Positions 1 through 13,600 of a stretch of 64,000 nucleotides of DNA are shown here, piece after piece (positions within the stretch are counted from its first letter, which is position 1; every line of letters starts with the position of its first letter). The DNA lies in contig JAUTXW010002483.1 of assembly GCA_030620095.1 (NCBI GenBank), positions 124,001 to 188,000 on the forward strand, read 5' to 3'. The notes under the pieces were generated by a model, which was not told the DNA's origin, searched no databases, and saw nothing but the letters and a program-made list of their open reading frames with translations. The DNA is from Kuschelorhynchus macadamiae. Lineage: Eukaryota; Arthropoda; Insecta; Coleoptera; Curculionidae. A program made the position numbers and the translations under genes.

Positions 1-1464
1 GGACTACTAGCAACTAGCACTGAAAAGTAACTTTTCCGCGCGATTTGTTAAATTAATGAATATCTTATCTAAAACACACAATAAGGTGAAATACTTGCAC
101 ATGCGGAAAGTGACTTTTCCGCCCTTGACTGCCGTTGCGTGCGGAAATAACCGTAAATAACTATATTAGCTTCTGTTTTGTAAGGGTGAAATGTATCTGG
201 AAGTGGAACTAAAATCCAATTTTTCTTTCTTAAGCTTGTAGGTTTCGAGGAACATCTGAAATGCTTTTAGACTTTTTGATAGTTTTGCGCAAAGAGTTAT
301 TTTAAGAAAAATATTCGTAATTCTTATTTGTTTTTATTTTTTTTTACATTTTGCCCGGCCAAAAAATTAATTTGGGAAATTTATTGGCGACTTCTAGTAA
401 AGTAGACCCAGCTAGAGGCTACCTTTACAACATTTAATTACTTTTTCCTGGGACCCTGCTGGGTTTAAAGTAATTTTTCTTCAAAACATACTTTTAATTG
501 ATCAAGGAATCAAAAAACAATAAAAAATACTTGGGGTATGTGTAAATGACAACGTCGCAGATATCATCAACGAATTCAAAACCATTTTTTTATCCGGACG
601 TCCCAAATTTGAAATACTTTACCGAACTTTTAGGCAACACTATATTTTGACACAGAGCAACAAAAAGAAGACACAAAAACATTTTAAATGCAAAAGTTGT
701 ACGATTTTTATTGACGTATCTTGGAAAAACATCAAACATTTTTAAAAACTCTTAAAAAACAGAAAAGTGTATATACAGGGTGTTTTTAAAGATGGAAATT
801 TAATTTTAACGTGGCATAGCATTTAAAAAAATAAGCACATTTTTAAATGACATTTTTTTTAAACTTCAAAAATATCGGACATTTGGCCATTACTACAATC
901 AGATACATCCCTGTGTAAAATTTGTTTTAACTTTATAATAGTCAGCTTTTTTAAAAAACAATAAAACAGGGCAAATTTATTTTCTCTTTTTGCATACAGC
1001 AATATTTATATATACCTTTAATCTAAGGAGATGAAAAGTCTCCCTAAAATCGAAATTGAAATTTTGAGTTTTTTAAAAGGTGTAAAACGCTAAGTTTTAA
1101 TAAATAAACTAATAATATTTAAAAAACGTGTGCTAATTTTATTATATATTTTTTTAATTTAAACCTAGAGCGGTACTATGTTTTAAACATAGCCTATAAA
1201 CATTTTTTATTATAGTTTGGTGCAGTCAATCGCACATATCACATGATAATGTACACTTCTTAGCATAAAACTGGGAATTTGCCATACATTCTATATTTAA
1301 TTTAATTCAAATTTTCTTTAAAACAAGTTTAGCTATTTAAACTCACTAAAAAAAAGTACTAAAAAGGGAACAGTTGTTTAAAATATCAATTCGGGACTAA
1401 TCTATTTTAGATTGCATCTAGTGCTTTCATTTGGAACAGGAGTTTATGTTTTTGATCTTTTTAG
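1..1464. other. no gene recognised (probable intron of the halfway-like gene)
   Basis: AT-rich sequence upstream of the first exon I can place. A transposon-end-like TACAGGGTG motif lies near 775-785. No open frame with family similarity was seen, so earlier exons of the + strand gene are either outside the window or too short to recognise. Confidence 0.5.
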
Positions 1465-4400
1465 AAAATAAATGGAATTGCTCAAACAGCCTAGAATGGG
1501 CGCTACAACTTGACAGAGACGTATTTAAAGATCTTTCCACCTTAAAATGTTTCAAAATGCCCCACAACAACAAACCTGTACTGGCCATTGCCGAATTTCG
1601 AAAGGTATGTGTGTCTGATTAATGTGATGATGATAATTTGGATTTTTTTATATTGCCAAAAGCTTTACAAGTTTAAAAATACATAGACAATACAAACATA
1701 GTTTGCAAAGCATCGTCGCCGAGCATGTGCTAAGCTCGATGGATCCCATCAATGCAATCATACAATACAAAATTTAACAACATTCATTTTTCTTGAACGA
1801 ACTGTCTTTAACATCCACTCAATTATAAAAGTCTTCTGCAATTGATATTAAATTAATTCTACTTTACAAAATATATTCCTATAAAAACAGATTTTCTTTA
1901 TTAAATAATTTTGGTCGGCGGACATATAAAAGCTCCATAATCTTCCGTTTTTTTTTAGGTAAAATGTGAAAATTGTTTTAAAAAATTGGTAACTACCAAT
2001 TTAGGACTCACCTACTTAAATATGTATAATTTAAATGCTCTCGTTTGGTTTTCCATTACGTTGAATAAAACCATCTGAAAAAGTGATATTTGTTATTAAA
2101 AACTTTTCCACCGCGCACCCACAATCACAACCAGCTTGTAAAATTGTTATTATTTTGTTAATAATTCCAAAGTGCCGGTTTATTATAAATATTAAGTGTT
2201 ATATAACTTTAGAAAAACATGAAAGACAGGCACGTAGCCAGAAAGTTAGTTCTAGGGTAGGTCCAAACCAGAAATTCATTTCGTAGGGGTTCAAACTGAC
2301 AAATTAGTAAGTATGCCTGTATCAAAATATTTTCAGAGTTTAGCCCTCGCTACGTGTCTGGTGAAAGATTGTGCTTTTAACTGTATTGGAAGGTACGGTG
2401 GACCTTACTAAAACACGACGAATGCCTTTTATATTTTATTTATTTCAAGAGCCGTAATTTTAATGTGTTTTAATCAACTACTTTAATATAACTAACAGTT
2501 GGGTGTTATTGGTACAGTTGCACTAAATACAAAAATACAAACATATTCATTGTTGACAACAATATATAAAGAGCTTCACATAAGATACCTGACTCAGCTG
2601 TCTGAAGGCAATATGATGTAGACTAAACAATCTGAACGAATATTATTTTTGCATAACAACCAACAAACTGCTTTAAAATACACAGTGTGCACCATTGCGT
2701 TCTCCTCAAAAGAACTTTGTAATAATCCGTTTTGTATGTGGTAAAGGTATATCAGTTATTCCCTAAGTATTTTCATACCGTAACATGATCTAAATGTCCT
2801 AGTTTCACTGCGCTAGCTCGAAACGTTAAAAAAAAATTGATTCATAAAATATTGTTCAACACTCCGTAACTCTACATTTCACTTTTAATATTTTTAACAA
2901 GCCCTGTATATTCTGATTAATCTCATTTAGTGCAAAAGTAACACACTCTGATGTCTCGCTTTCTGTACAGATAACGCGAGACACGTGTACCCCGAACTGT
3001 TCTTGCCAGCTGATAAAGTGCGTCACGGATATGGAATCGGGGATGCTCGAGCCAATCATCGAAGTGAATTGTTCCTCTCGAGGATTCACGGAGCTGCCCA
3101 ATACTTTCCCACCGAAGACGAAAATGCTGCACCTCGAGGGAAACCTCATTGAGGACCTGAGCCCTTTAAGAACGAATCTAATTTACAGGTAGGTCGGTCG
3201 TCGGTCGTGATATCTAGTGAAAGGGTTCAAACTGTAAAAAGAAATTCAATTTTGAGAGCACGTTCTGACATTATTAAGGACTTAAGGATCAACGAGTTTT
3301 GGACTGGTAATGGCTGGCTTTCGTTCTATACAGAATGTAAATTAATTCATATCCAAAACTAAATTGTAAAAAATAGAAGCCATTTAAAAAAGCACTAAAA
3401 AGTAAAAAATAATATTTTATTCCACAATGAAAATTTGATTTATGGAATCGGCTTTGAACTAATTTTTAATTATTTAATCACAAACAGACATTTATGTATT
3501 GAGTGTTTACATATATACCACATTAAATAAACAGGGTCTTTAGTACTCTGACACCGACTTTATTTTTTTACTTTTTAACTTTTTTTTAAGTCGGCTCTCT
3601 TTTTTTATAATTCTTTTTATTTATTTCATCCTTTTTATTTTTATTTATAAACAAAATTAAAGCTTAAACTAAACATGATAACAACATGCATACATTTTTT
3701 CTGATGATATGGTGAAGGCAATATAATTGAAGATTTTTAAAATATGCTAAAATTTTTATCCAAATTGGTCAAAACATCGCGAAGTAATCGATGTACATAT
3801 ATAAAAAAAATACAAAGAGTCAAGTTCATAACCCGCCACCTTTTTTGAAGTCGGTTAAAAAAATAGGAGCACAGAAAAAAATAGCTAAACGCAGTATATT
3901 TTTTGTAGCATATTATTGGAGTAATTTAAAACTACTGTGACGAGAAATTTTCGCGATTCTTTTTAAGTTATGCATTTTACTAAGATAATGTGAGCCCCTC
4001 TTTTCGATTGTGTTTAATAATATTTAAGACGGTATAGGTGATTTAACTGATCCAACAAATTCAAGTATTAGAATTTCGCGATATACAAAAAAAATTTGCA
4101 AAATTAGGTCATTAAAACAATTGCGCCAGTTTTCGCTCTTGTGACAACTAAATTTAGATTGTAATAGCTTTAAATCCTAGATTCAATAGAAAAGTTTAAA
4201 AGTGAGACTAGATTTAGTTGCTATGGCAGGTAAAATTCTCACTTTGTCAGTTGTGTTTGACATGTAGAAACATTTCAAAATTTTTTTTCTTTGTTGCATG
4301 TATAACTATTAATTAAAAGTATCATGTCAGATCAAAATTAACCTATCTTCAACGTTTCATGAAAAGGCTCATCGTAATTCGTTCTAACACTTTATTGAAT

Positions 4401-7400
4401 GAGCTCCACCTCGCATGACATACCTAAAGTCTTAATTGATTACAACGCGGGATAAGGTATTTTGCGATTAGGGACTTATTTTGAAAGCAGGCGTGTCTAA
4501 AAAATTAAACTAAACCTGGATTATACTCGTCCAATAGATAAAAAAAATGCAATTATAAATATGTTATATTTGGATTTTTGATTATAAAATCTAAATTAAT
4601 AATTGTCATAAAAATTTGCAGGGATCTACTGGACATATTCCTGGACAATAATGAAATAACAAGCATTAACATATTGGAGGGCTCTTATTGGCTAACACAC
4701 TTTAGGGTGTTTTCTCTCAGAAGCAATAAAATCAGTGAGGTAAAAAAGTATAATAGTAATACCAGACCATTAATCCATACAATCTTTACAATCAGTTACA
4801 TTTAGATAATTTTACATCGCATACATTAACAGAAATCTACAAAAATTCGGGATTTATCTATTTGATGTTATATTTTATTATTTATATGTTTCATCCGAAA
4901 TAGATTTAATTTGCTTACTTGTTCAATATTACTAAATTTCTCTGAAAAATGTCTACAAGATATTTTTTGTTATTTTTACTACTATAACATAATTGCCATT
5001 AGTTGAAAAAAATAATTGGTAACTTCCAGTTGCCAGCCTACGCAATCGACAATGCCTTGCAGCACAACACCAATATGCCCAACGCCGTCCGACTTTCCCT
5101 AGGAGGGAATCCTTGGAGATGCGATTGTATTTTTGCTCCAAGATTTAAGGTAAACACTCACACGGAAATAATTCAAAATAATGTATAAAAATTTACTCCA
5201 CGTTATCTTGCCTTTATTATTATTAGTGAGTTATGTATGTTGCAGAATCGTATCTAGGCTCCTGTTCTTTATATGGGGTTTAACTTAAAAATATGTTTTA
5301 AGAGAAAATCTAAAAAAAAAAACGTAATAATTAAATAAATCGTGAAAAAGAAACCAAAGGAAACAGAGTGGAGGGGCGTATCCCATAAAGTTTGCTAGCG
5401 AACCATGTTCCAGGCCACCTGCTGGTAGTGTGCCTCATAGTAAATTTGAAATAAGTGTTGTACATATTATCGATGGAACCATCTGTTCCCTCCTCAGAGT
5501 ATTTTTATTACTTTCATCAGATCAAGGAAAAAGTTTAAATGAAAAAAAAATCACCGCTAATTATATATAAACAGGATTTCTGTTTTTATTTTGAACGGGG
5601 TTTACAAGATTTATTTTAAAAGATGGAAAAAAGTTAAATACAATCGTCTTAGGTTCAAAATATAAAGTGGAACTCAATTTATGTACTAATAGGTATGTCA
5701 TTTTTAATGTTCATCAGATGGTTGTGTATTATAGATATACTAGGGTTTGATAGTTGTATCTTTAATCACACAAATACAATTGTATACGAGAAATTTGAGA
5801 CCGTCTGTTATAAGAAGGAGTGAATTCCCATTAACCGCACCATGTATATAATTAATTAATAATTTTTCCAGTAGCTGTGCAAAAAAAATATAAAATTTTT
5901 GTTGTCGGTCGTATAATGTTACCGTATGCAGAAGGTATTGATTTATTTTTCTAATTCCAGGAAATGTTACAGAAGTATGCCCGCCAAATAAGTGATATTC
6001 GAGAGATCAGATGTGCAAAAAATTCTGAAAACGCCATGATTCCTGTAAGCATTACTGTTTTGGGTAAATATAATGTACAAGCTAATACTAAATATATAAT
6101 AATTTTAATACTAAAATGGTATAAGTTACTAGAACTCAGACAGTCTAGAACAACTCTTACGAGGGAAGTGAAACAAATTTTCAGTTAAAAACAATTGATC
6201 TTAATCTATACGAGTGTCCAAAAGAAAACGGAAATGAAAACGTTTTCGGGAACACGGTATTTTTCTTATTGTCAAGGGGAAAACTTTTGTTACATATGTT
6301 CAATCCCTTGCCTGCAAAATCCTAAGGGATGAAATTAACCCAAAATCTTAAATGTAAGGAGAGAGCAATTTTGGGTTTCTGTGGTAATGTCGTTGGTGAA
6401 ACTGGATGATGCATATCTACGAGGTTTAAAAAACATGAACGATGTATTAGATTATAAAACATTTCACAATCTACTGTATCCAACAACATTCCACTGGAGA
6501 TGTCATAAATATAAAAGAAGCCAAAGGTCTGGCGTCTCGGGATCCTATAAAGGGAAAATGAAAGAGAATGTATAAGCATCCTAATAATTTTAATAGAGAT
6601 ATGGTCTACAGTTATACAATTCATATTGATCACTTTTTTAATTTTGAAGGCGTTTAAAAAAAATAGTGATTTTGAACGTTAAATTTTCACTTATAATCTC
6701 CTTAGTGCTGGAATTATTATCGAAAATGTTAAATCGTGTACAAGAAAAATGTCCCGTTATTAATTCAAACACGTGGGAGATTTGGTAAGAAAATTTCACT
6801 CAAATTGTGCTTTTCTAAACTAAAATTTTAATAACATGTTTTATTTTTTGTTTGATATGACATTATAAAAACATATCTTTTCTTATCCTTACAAAAATTA
6901 AATTTGAAAATGAATTATCCTCGAACTTTAGTAAAATAAAACATTCTATATATGATTAAAACATGTTGAATTAGTGACCTTGACTAATTTTGAGTTTCTA
7001 AATTAACAGGTGATTTTATTTTCATAGGAAGTTTAAAATAACATGCAAGACATACATTTTCTTTTATATTTAGTAAAATAAAACATTGTATACCAGATTA
7101 GAGGATTACAGATATGTTGAATTGGTGATCTTAAATAAATTTGTGTTACTAAATTAACAGCAAATTTTATTTTCATAAGAATTGTGATTTAAACTTAAAT
7201 AATTATTAAACAATTATAAAATACGTTAAATGTGTGTTAATTTAGCACGCGATTTATGGTAAAACAATTCCCAGTGTGATCACCTCCAGGGTATCCTGGA
7301 GGAAAAAAAATTCCGGGAAATTGTAGTCGACAGGGGAATTTATCATAATAGATGCTCTACATTGTTCGAAGATATTAGGAGTGAAATTTTCTGATTTATT

Positions 7401-7622
7401 AGATGTTAATATACTAATTTTTATTTTTTAAAACAGATCGTTGACTTGTCAAGAAGCTCGGTCTGCCATTCCCCGTCCGAGTACACGATTCAAGAGGCGC
7501 TCGATCTACTGAACGGAATTTTGGGATTTCTGATTATTTTGGTATTGGGAAATCTGGCCTACGATTACTATCACTTCAAAAAGACCGGAAGACTGCCCTG
7601 GATTGTTACCAAGCTGTCCTAA
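1465..7622 (+). CDS. hfw: halfway / singed wings 2-like leucine-rich-repeat membrane protein (3' six exons)
   Basis: Six exons join in frame: 1465-1604, 2971-3188, 4622-4739, 5030-5149, 5961-6044 and 7437-7622, giving 287 residues and a TAA stop. All introns start GT and end AG, and phases match at each junction. The first exon carries an LRR C-flank-like NKWNCSNSLEW. The second begins with an N-flank cysteine cluster (CTPNCSCQLIKC) and runs into repeats (MLHLEGNLI, IFLDNNEI, FSLRSNKI, LSLGGNPWRCDC). The last exon has a hydrophobic helix (LLNGILGFLIILVLG) followed by YDYYHFKKTGRLPWIV. From memory this repeat order and tail match insect halfway (also called singed wings 2), a gene of the ecdysone-driven larval-pupal transition in Drosophila; I could not search for it. 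A membrane location with an outside LRR domain is inferred. The gene is partial at its 5' side: exon 1465 begins in phase 1 and no start codon is in view. Confidence 0.85.
3540..3865. repeat. dispersed repeat R3 inside a halfway intron
   Basis: Contains the motif TTTTTTGAAGTCGGTT twice (near 3590 and 3842) with T-rich spacers mentioning 'catccttttta' and 'atgcaaaat'-type words. Similar stretches recur at 19490-19800, 47510-47760 and 60870-61080. The same GAAGTCGGTT word is common in repeats of other insect genomes. No coding capacity was seen. Confidence 0.55.
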
Positions 7623-7805
7623 AACTTAAAATGTAAAAAATACATTTAGTGTACATAGATAATGTATTAATTTATATGTATATAGTTACTTATAGTTACT
7701 TACATATTTATGGAATATAAAAAATACACTTGTCTTATGTTTGTTTTATAACATACTCTCCAATTTGGTCCGAGGTTTGAAATACGTAAATAATCAATCA
7801 ATAAT

Positions 7806-7811
7806 AATAAA
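7806..7811 (+). promoter_or_regulatory. candidate poly(A) signal of the halfway-like gene
   Basis: AATAAA lies 184 bp after the TAA stop, the first canonical hexamer seen downstream. Confidence 0.4.
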
Positions 7812-8829
7812 CCTACCTAATTGCCAGTAAAAAATCCCATCAAATCCGTCTTGTTCAGGAATTGTACCAAACACTCAAGCCATTTTTCCTTTTTATATTA
7901 TAAAGATGATATTTTTTAGTGACGAAACGTTATGCGTTTTTCTCTATTTTACAGGCTTTTATTTAATTTTACTTGTCAGAGAAATCGGTATTTTAATGTC
8001 AAAAAAGTGCAAAATCATTATTAACATGAAAAATACCATAGAAGAATTAACATGATTAAAATCGGTACTGGTTGCGCCATCTGTAAGCTGAAAAACGAAT
8101 ATATTGTGATATTGAATAAAAATCAAAGAAAGTCGCCAAATGACACAAAAAAAACACTGCGTTCAATTGTACTACTCCATATTTATTAAACACTTAAACC
8201 CCATATTAACGTATAACTTTTGCGAAATTAAAAATTTAAGACTGAACAAATATCGCTCTTAATTCGAACTCCGGCCATTGTTTAAATATTCACGTATTTC
8301 TTTTTATTTTTGAGCAAACCTAAGTACTAGGCACCGTGGTTGCTTCAAGTCAATACGGGGAAAGTTTATTAATGCGAATTTAAAGATTTGCGGATTAGGA
8401 GAACAGGGAACGGCATTTGCTGGTAACACATGCCATAATCGGAACAGTCTGGGAAGAAAGTGGGAATTCCTTGGTTTTTGCTGTTAGACGGTGAAGGAAT
8501 AATTCATCAGAACAGAATTTGAGGTAGTGTTAGGACTTTTATAATAAAACTCGTATAAATGCACTAAAAATAGGATAATAATATTTTGATAAGATAATAA
8601 GACATTATAATAGTGAACGAATACAGATAGTAAGACATTATACTCGTAGTATTAGATATCAAAACTCTCAATACCTAAATATATGTATGAGATTAAGAAA
8701 TTAAGAATACCTTTGGCGCTGATTTTACACAGTAATATTTTCAAGAAAGGATAACAGATTATTTTTTACTTTACAGTGCGTTTTTTTTTTTACTTTTTAT
8801 AAACATTTTTAATTTCAATTTTATTTTAA
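7812..8829. other. intergenic stretch, nothing recognised
   Basis: AT-rich DNA without a supported gene. Short direct similarities to other intergenic parts exist but no element ends could be fixed. Confidence 0.4.
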
Positions 8830-9050
8830 AAGACGTTAAAAATATCTACCGTGAACCTCTTGGCAATAATGCAGTCTATTTTCAAATTTCCTTAAAAGAA
8901 AAGAAATCAAGTGGATCAAAATCCGGTAACACTGCTGACCATTCAACATATCCACGATGTCCAATCCAGCACTTAGGAACTTTATTATGAAGATACTCTC
9001 TGATTGGTAAAAAAGAGTGTGGGAGCGACTCATTCTGCGGAAAAACTGGA
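8830..9050 (-). pseudogene. mariner-type transposase relic (DD-D C-terminal part)
   Basis: Read on the minus strand, one frame gives REYLHNKVPKCWIGHRGY then VEWSAVLPDFDPLDFFSF. This is a decayed form of the WIGRRGPIEWPARSPDLTPLDFFLWG block that holds the third catalytic Asp in Tc1/mariner transposases with an N-terminal DUF4817-type helix-turn-helix. Stops follow directly, and no upstream catalytic block or inverted repeat ends were found. Confidence 0.65.
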
Positions 9051-9480
9051 ATATAGCAAAGAAAATGTTAACTAACGCGTTAGCTAACATTCTTTTGGTA
9101 GAACAGTTGCAAGTATAACGTTATAGTAAGATTTCCATTGAAATGTTTTATTCGTTTTGGTAACCTTAAAACGACTATAGAATACGCAACAGAATAGACA
9201 ACAATTAATTTTTATATAAACTAAAAGAACACGAAACATTAAATTACCTAAAACTTAATAGATACACTGACAATGAATCATTTAAGATATATTTATTGAT
9301 TGAAAATCAACTTAAGTCTACGCTTGAAAACCTTTACAGTTTTTATTCTCGTTAAGTTGTCTGGAAGGCCGAAAAAAATATCCCGATTCCACGTTAAAGT
9401 GACGCGAATTACTGTTGCCTACTGAGACAAATACCTTGCGATATCATAAAATGATATGCACCAGTCAAGCAATTAACCTC

Positions 9481-9800
9481 TCATAGCAAGAGCATACATC
9501 TTAGTTTTGAGGAAGATGAAATCAACCGTATGAAGGCTCTTAACAAGTCGCAAAAGTCCAGAGTACCAATGTCAATGTTGCTCTCTAGAAAACAAAAAAA
9601 ACATACCGCAGTCGTCTCTGTGGATCGACGAGAACGAAAGCTATAGAGAGTGTCTGATAGTATATTTTTTGATTCTAGGGATGACATTAGTCTGCGGTAC
9701 ATCAGTTTTTCAAATATTTTTGAAAATATACTCATTAAACAGACAGATCTATAGTTTTCGATAAATTCAGTGGCCCCATTTTTAAATATTGTATTGTTTT
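9481..9800 (-). pseudogene. non-LTR retrotransposon reverse transcriptase relic
   Basis: The minus strand reads ENYRSVCLMSIFSKIFEKLM, then YRRLMSSLESKNILSD and YSFRSRRSTETTAV. This follows the order NYRPISLLPTISKIFEKLI..RL..FL....ILSD.QYGFR..RST known from Jockey-type reverse transcriptases. The frame then decays (GTLDFCDLLRAF against the usual DLSKAFD). Only domains upstream of the YADD active site are present, so the copy is dead. Confidence 0.7.
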
Positions 9801-10600
9801 CTGCTATTTTTAGATTATTTCATTATATCATTATAGAAAGCGAACTGGCTCAACTAAACCCCTGTGATCGTCTTTTCTGGTACAGACTCTTTTCCTGTAC
9901 AAATGCAACTTCCAGATTTTAATGTTTTTATCTTTGGTAGAAGTTATTCTAGATATTAACCCATAACTAAGACTTTTCGGACACGCTGTAGAACTGATAA
10001 AAGTTTTCACTGCCTTAATGAATTAAGAAACCGTGATGCTGAGGATTAGATCAGGTGTTATTTATTTTCATGGACTTAAATTCATAGAATTGTATTTTAC
10101 GATCAGCCTCCATGTGTGGTGTAGTGTGTGCCCGTTTTCTTTGAAATTATTGAGGTATTTACTCTCTATTACTTCGCAGTGCAAATTGAAAGATTTACTC
10201 AGAAGGCTATGAGAGCTAACATCAGAAAGTAAACGAAAATAAAATTAGCACCAAGTTTCTGAAATCAAAAGTCAGAAAAATGTATATAATCATTCCTTAT
10301 TTTATTAAATTAAATCTCTACAACGCAACTGTTTGTAGCGCTAGAGTGTTATATAGTCAGTGAACCTATTGCATGTTAACCTTATTTAATTTTTAGTATT
10401 AATAAAAAATATATTGTATTTTTCAATTATCCGCGAATTTATATTACCCATAAAATTTGGTTCAGGTTTTATGGTTTGTTACAACACTACAAATCAATAC
10501 AGTCGATCTGCTTGTCACCATGTGTATACGACCACGCAATGAAACTTTTACTGACACCTTCTTTACTGACTAAGTCGTATATTAGGAAAAAGGCGACAAT
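9801..10600. other. intergenic, upstream region of gene P5
   Basis: No coding similarity seen. A weak TATA-like TATACG lies at 10525-10530, 76 bp before the P5 start codon, a spacing like that of the clearer TATA boxes at P1 and P4. The promoter assignment is only a suggestion. Confidence 0.3.
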
Positions 10601-13600
10601 ATGTCACCCCTTTTTGTCGTTACGTTGGCGACATGTTTTCTGGCGGGTAAGTATTTAGAAACGTAGTACATTTGCAAAAATTATTTTGTCGCCTATTTTT
10701 TTGCACACATTAACATTAATCCCCTACCTAATAATGATTCTTCGGATACGTCTTTTTCGTGTTAAATCTATTAAATATCTACATATATTGCAGATATTCT
10801 ATTACATTTATTACCCATTTCTCACATTTATGTCTTAATGAAACCAAAACAAATTTGTGTTTTTTTTAATGGAACAACAAATTTATTATTACTTCCCACC
10901 TAATACCAAAAAACATATTTTCTCAATTCCGTCGGACTCTTGGTCTGTCTGTCGGTCTGTCTCTACGTGGCATAGCTCAAAAATTGCTTATCCGATTGAC
11001 CTCAAATTTTGGTCGAAAATCAAGAGTCGTAAGGGGATGAAATAATTAGATTTTGGTAAAAATCCATTAGGCCGAATAAAATGGCGGCCTAGTGAAATCT
11101 TAATTACTAAAAAATGCTTATCCAATTTACCTGAAATTTGTCATTAAAATGGTGGTCTGGTGAAATGATGAAAAAATTGCTAAAAAAACTAAAAAACTAA
11201 TTATCCAGTTCTTGAAAATTTGGTACAAAATCAAGTATTACGTAGAAATTAACTGATAAAATAAAATAAACAACTGGTAAAAAAACCAAGATGGTAAAAC
11301 AAAATGGCGGCTTCATAAAACATTTAAAAAAATACTTATTGGATTAATTTCAAATTTTGTTCAAGCATCAGAAGTCATATAGTGATAAACTATGTACGGG
11401 AATAAATATACACTTCACGAGGAAAATCCCTGGTAAAGGAAATTTCCTGCTTTTTTGAAGTTCTAGTTTAACTCTGCTAGTGCAAAAAGAAAATTTCAAA
11501 TAAGTTGCAAAACATTTTTTTTCTGCCAATATCTATTATAATATTACAATTTGGCACCATTTTGTTACATCACGTTTAATTCGTACTAGTTTATCCCTAT
11601 TTCACGTTAATTTTTCTGAAACTTAGAGTCAAAAGATTTTTTTACGTTTATTTTTTAAAAATTTGAAGTTGATCTAATAAGTAGTATTTCAGGCTCATTT
11701 TTTAAAATATTTTATTACGGTGCCATTCTGTTTTGCTATCTTATATTTATACCAAAATGTTATCAGTCCATTCCTATAGAACATTTGATTTTTGTGCAAA
11801 ATTTTAGGCAAATTTGATAGTCAGTTTTTTTAGTAATTTTGTTTACATTTCACTAGGCCTCAATTTTGCTTCGGCATATTAGATTTTTGGGAGTAAATTA
11901 CCAGGTCATCCCCATATAAGTAGTATTTAAGCTTTGCCGCGAACCAACAGTCAAAGAGACAAACAAACCTACAGATGGATCTACGTAACTGATAATACAC
12001 CTAGAGACGCTAAAACAGTAATTCTCCTGTCCATTTCCTTTTTCTCCGTTTTATAGATAGACGTAAGAATAAATTTAAGAAAAACCTGGATAACTTCAAT
12101 TGAACTTGACAGTTTTTCGTTTTCAATTTTCTGCGTTGTTAAAGCATTAGAACTTTTGACGTCTTAAGCACTATGTAACCGGGTTCTGTAGCCCGAAAAT
12201 ATGTTTTCAAATATTGAATAACTAGCTTATAAAAAAAAATAATTTTATGTTTGTGCGCCTTCATATTACATCTACTTTCATTTTACAAAAACAAAAGAAA
12301 CACTTGATGAACGGATTGGTATTGACCATTGACATAATAGATTATATGGATACTGGCCCCGTCACAAATGCGGCCACACGTAAGAGAGATGAAGTTTATA
12401 AAAGGTGGAAAACCCACTAGTCGCGAGAGAGATACATTTCTGGCTTTGTTAAATCCATCTCTCTCGCACTGCTATGGAGTCAATGACTATTCGCAAAGTC
12501 CATTTTCTTATCATATTTATGGTGTTGACAGTTTCAGGACCCTCCGAACTCAATTCTGGTTATGCGACTGTAAAAAATGTACTATGAACAATCTTAAAAT
12601 GCTGAGAAACGTATATTTTTAAACACATATTAAACATCATAGAACAATCTAGTTTGATCATTATAAATCGTCTGTAGATTAGCGCTCCAGTAACGACTGT
12701 AGGCCTTAGTCCAGTTCAAACAGGGTTGCATAGTCTCGAAGATATTTTGCAATTTCCCGAAGATATTTTGTATATACTCATGTCGGGCGATTTTTACCAG
12801 TCTCAGTCCCACGCCACTGGTAAGCACAGACGTAATTTGGTACGCCAAATCAAAATATCTCCTTCGTCTCGAAACTGCACCCTGGCTTTTCGATTTGATG
12901 TCATATTTCTTCGCAAAAACGTTCAACGATGGGAACAATGTCGAGGCCAAACCGTAAAACTGATTGTCTAAATCTATTACTGCACTGACCATGTACTTAC
13001 AATCCGAATTTGCCATGTTGAAATCCGGGAGAAGGAAAGCATTCTGCTGGACAATTGGTACTAAAAAAAATTTAATTGCTGTTTATTAAAAATATCATAA
13101 AATACTTACTTCTTATGAGATAAGTTAAAGTTCTATTAATACTTAATAAGAAAGAAGCATAAACTAAGAATATTTCCAAATAGGGTACATGATCATTTTT
13201 TAAATAAAATTCAAATCGATAGTTACCTCAAATTGTACACAAACATCAAGTATTAGGTAAAACTCAACCAGCAAAATTTTGGTACGAATCTAACAAAATG
13301 ACGGCTTAATAAAATATTTAAAAATTCGGCCTAAAAAAATATTTTATGGACTGATTTCAAATTGGGCCATAACTAATTGTGGTATAGAGATGAACGAGTA
13401 AAATTGTTATACTAATTGAAGATGGCGGAACAAAATGGCGACCAAATGAAATGTTTGTAATAGTGAGAAAAATTATTTAGCTACTTTGCGTTTCGACATC
13501 TTTCAGCTGATAACCACCAGCACTGCCAGATTTCAGTTTTTGTAAACCGATGTCGTCAGTGCTGGTTGTAGTTACCTGATCAATAAACCCTTTGTAAAAT

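Noticed and set aside
2856..3149. Minus-strand frames of 97 and 69 codons
   Set aside because: They lie antisense to the LRR exon 2971-3188 and have no family similarity.
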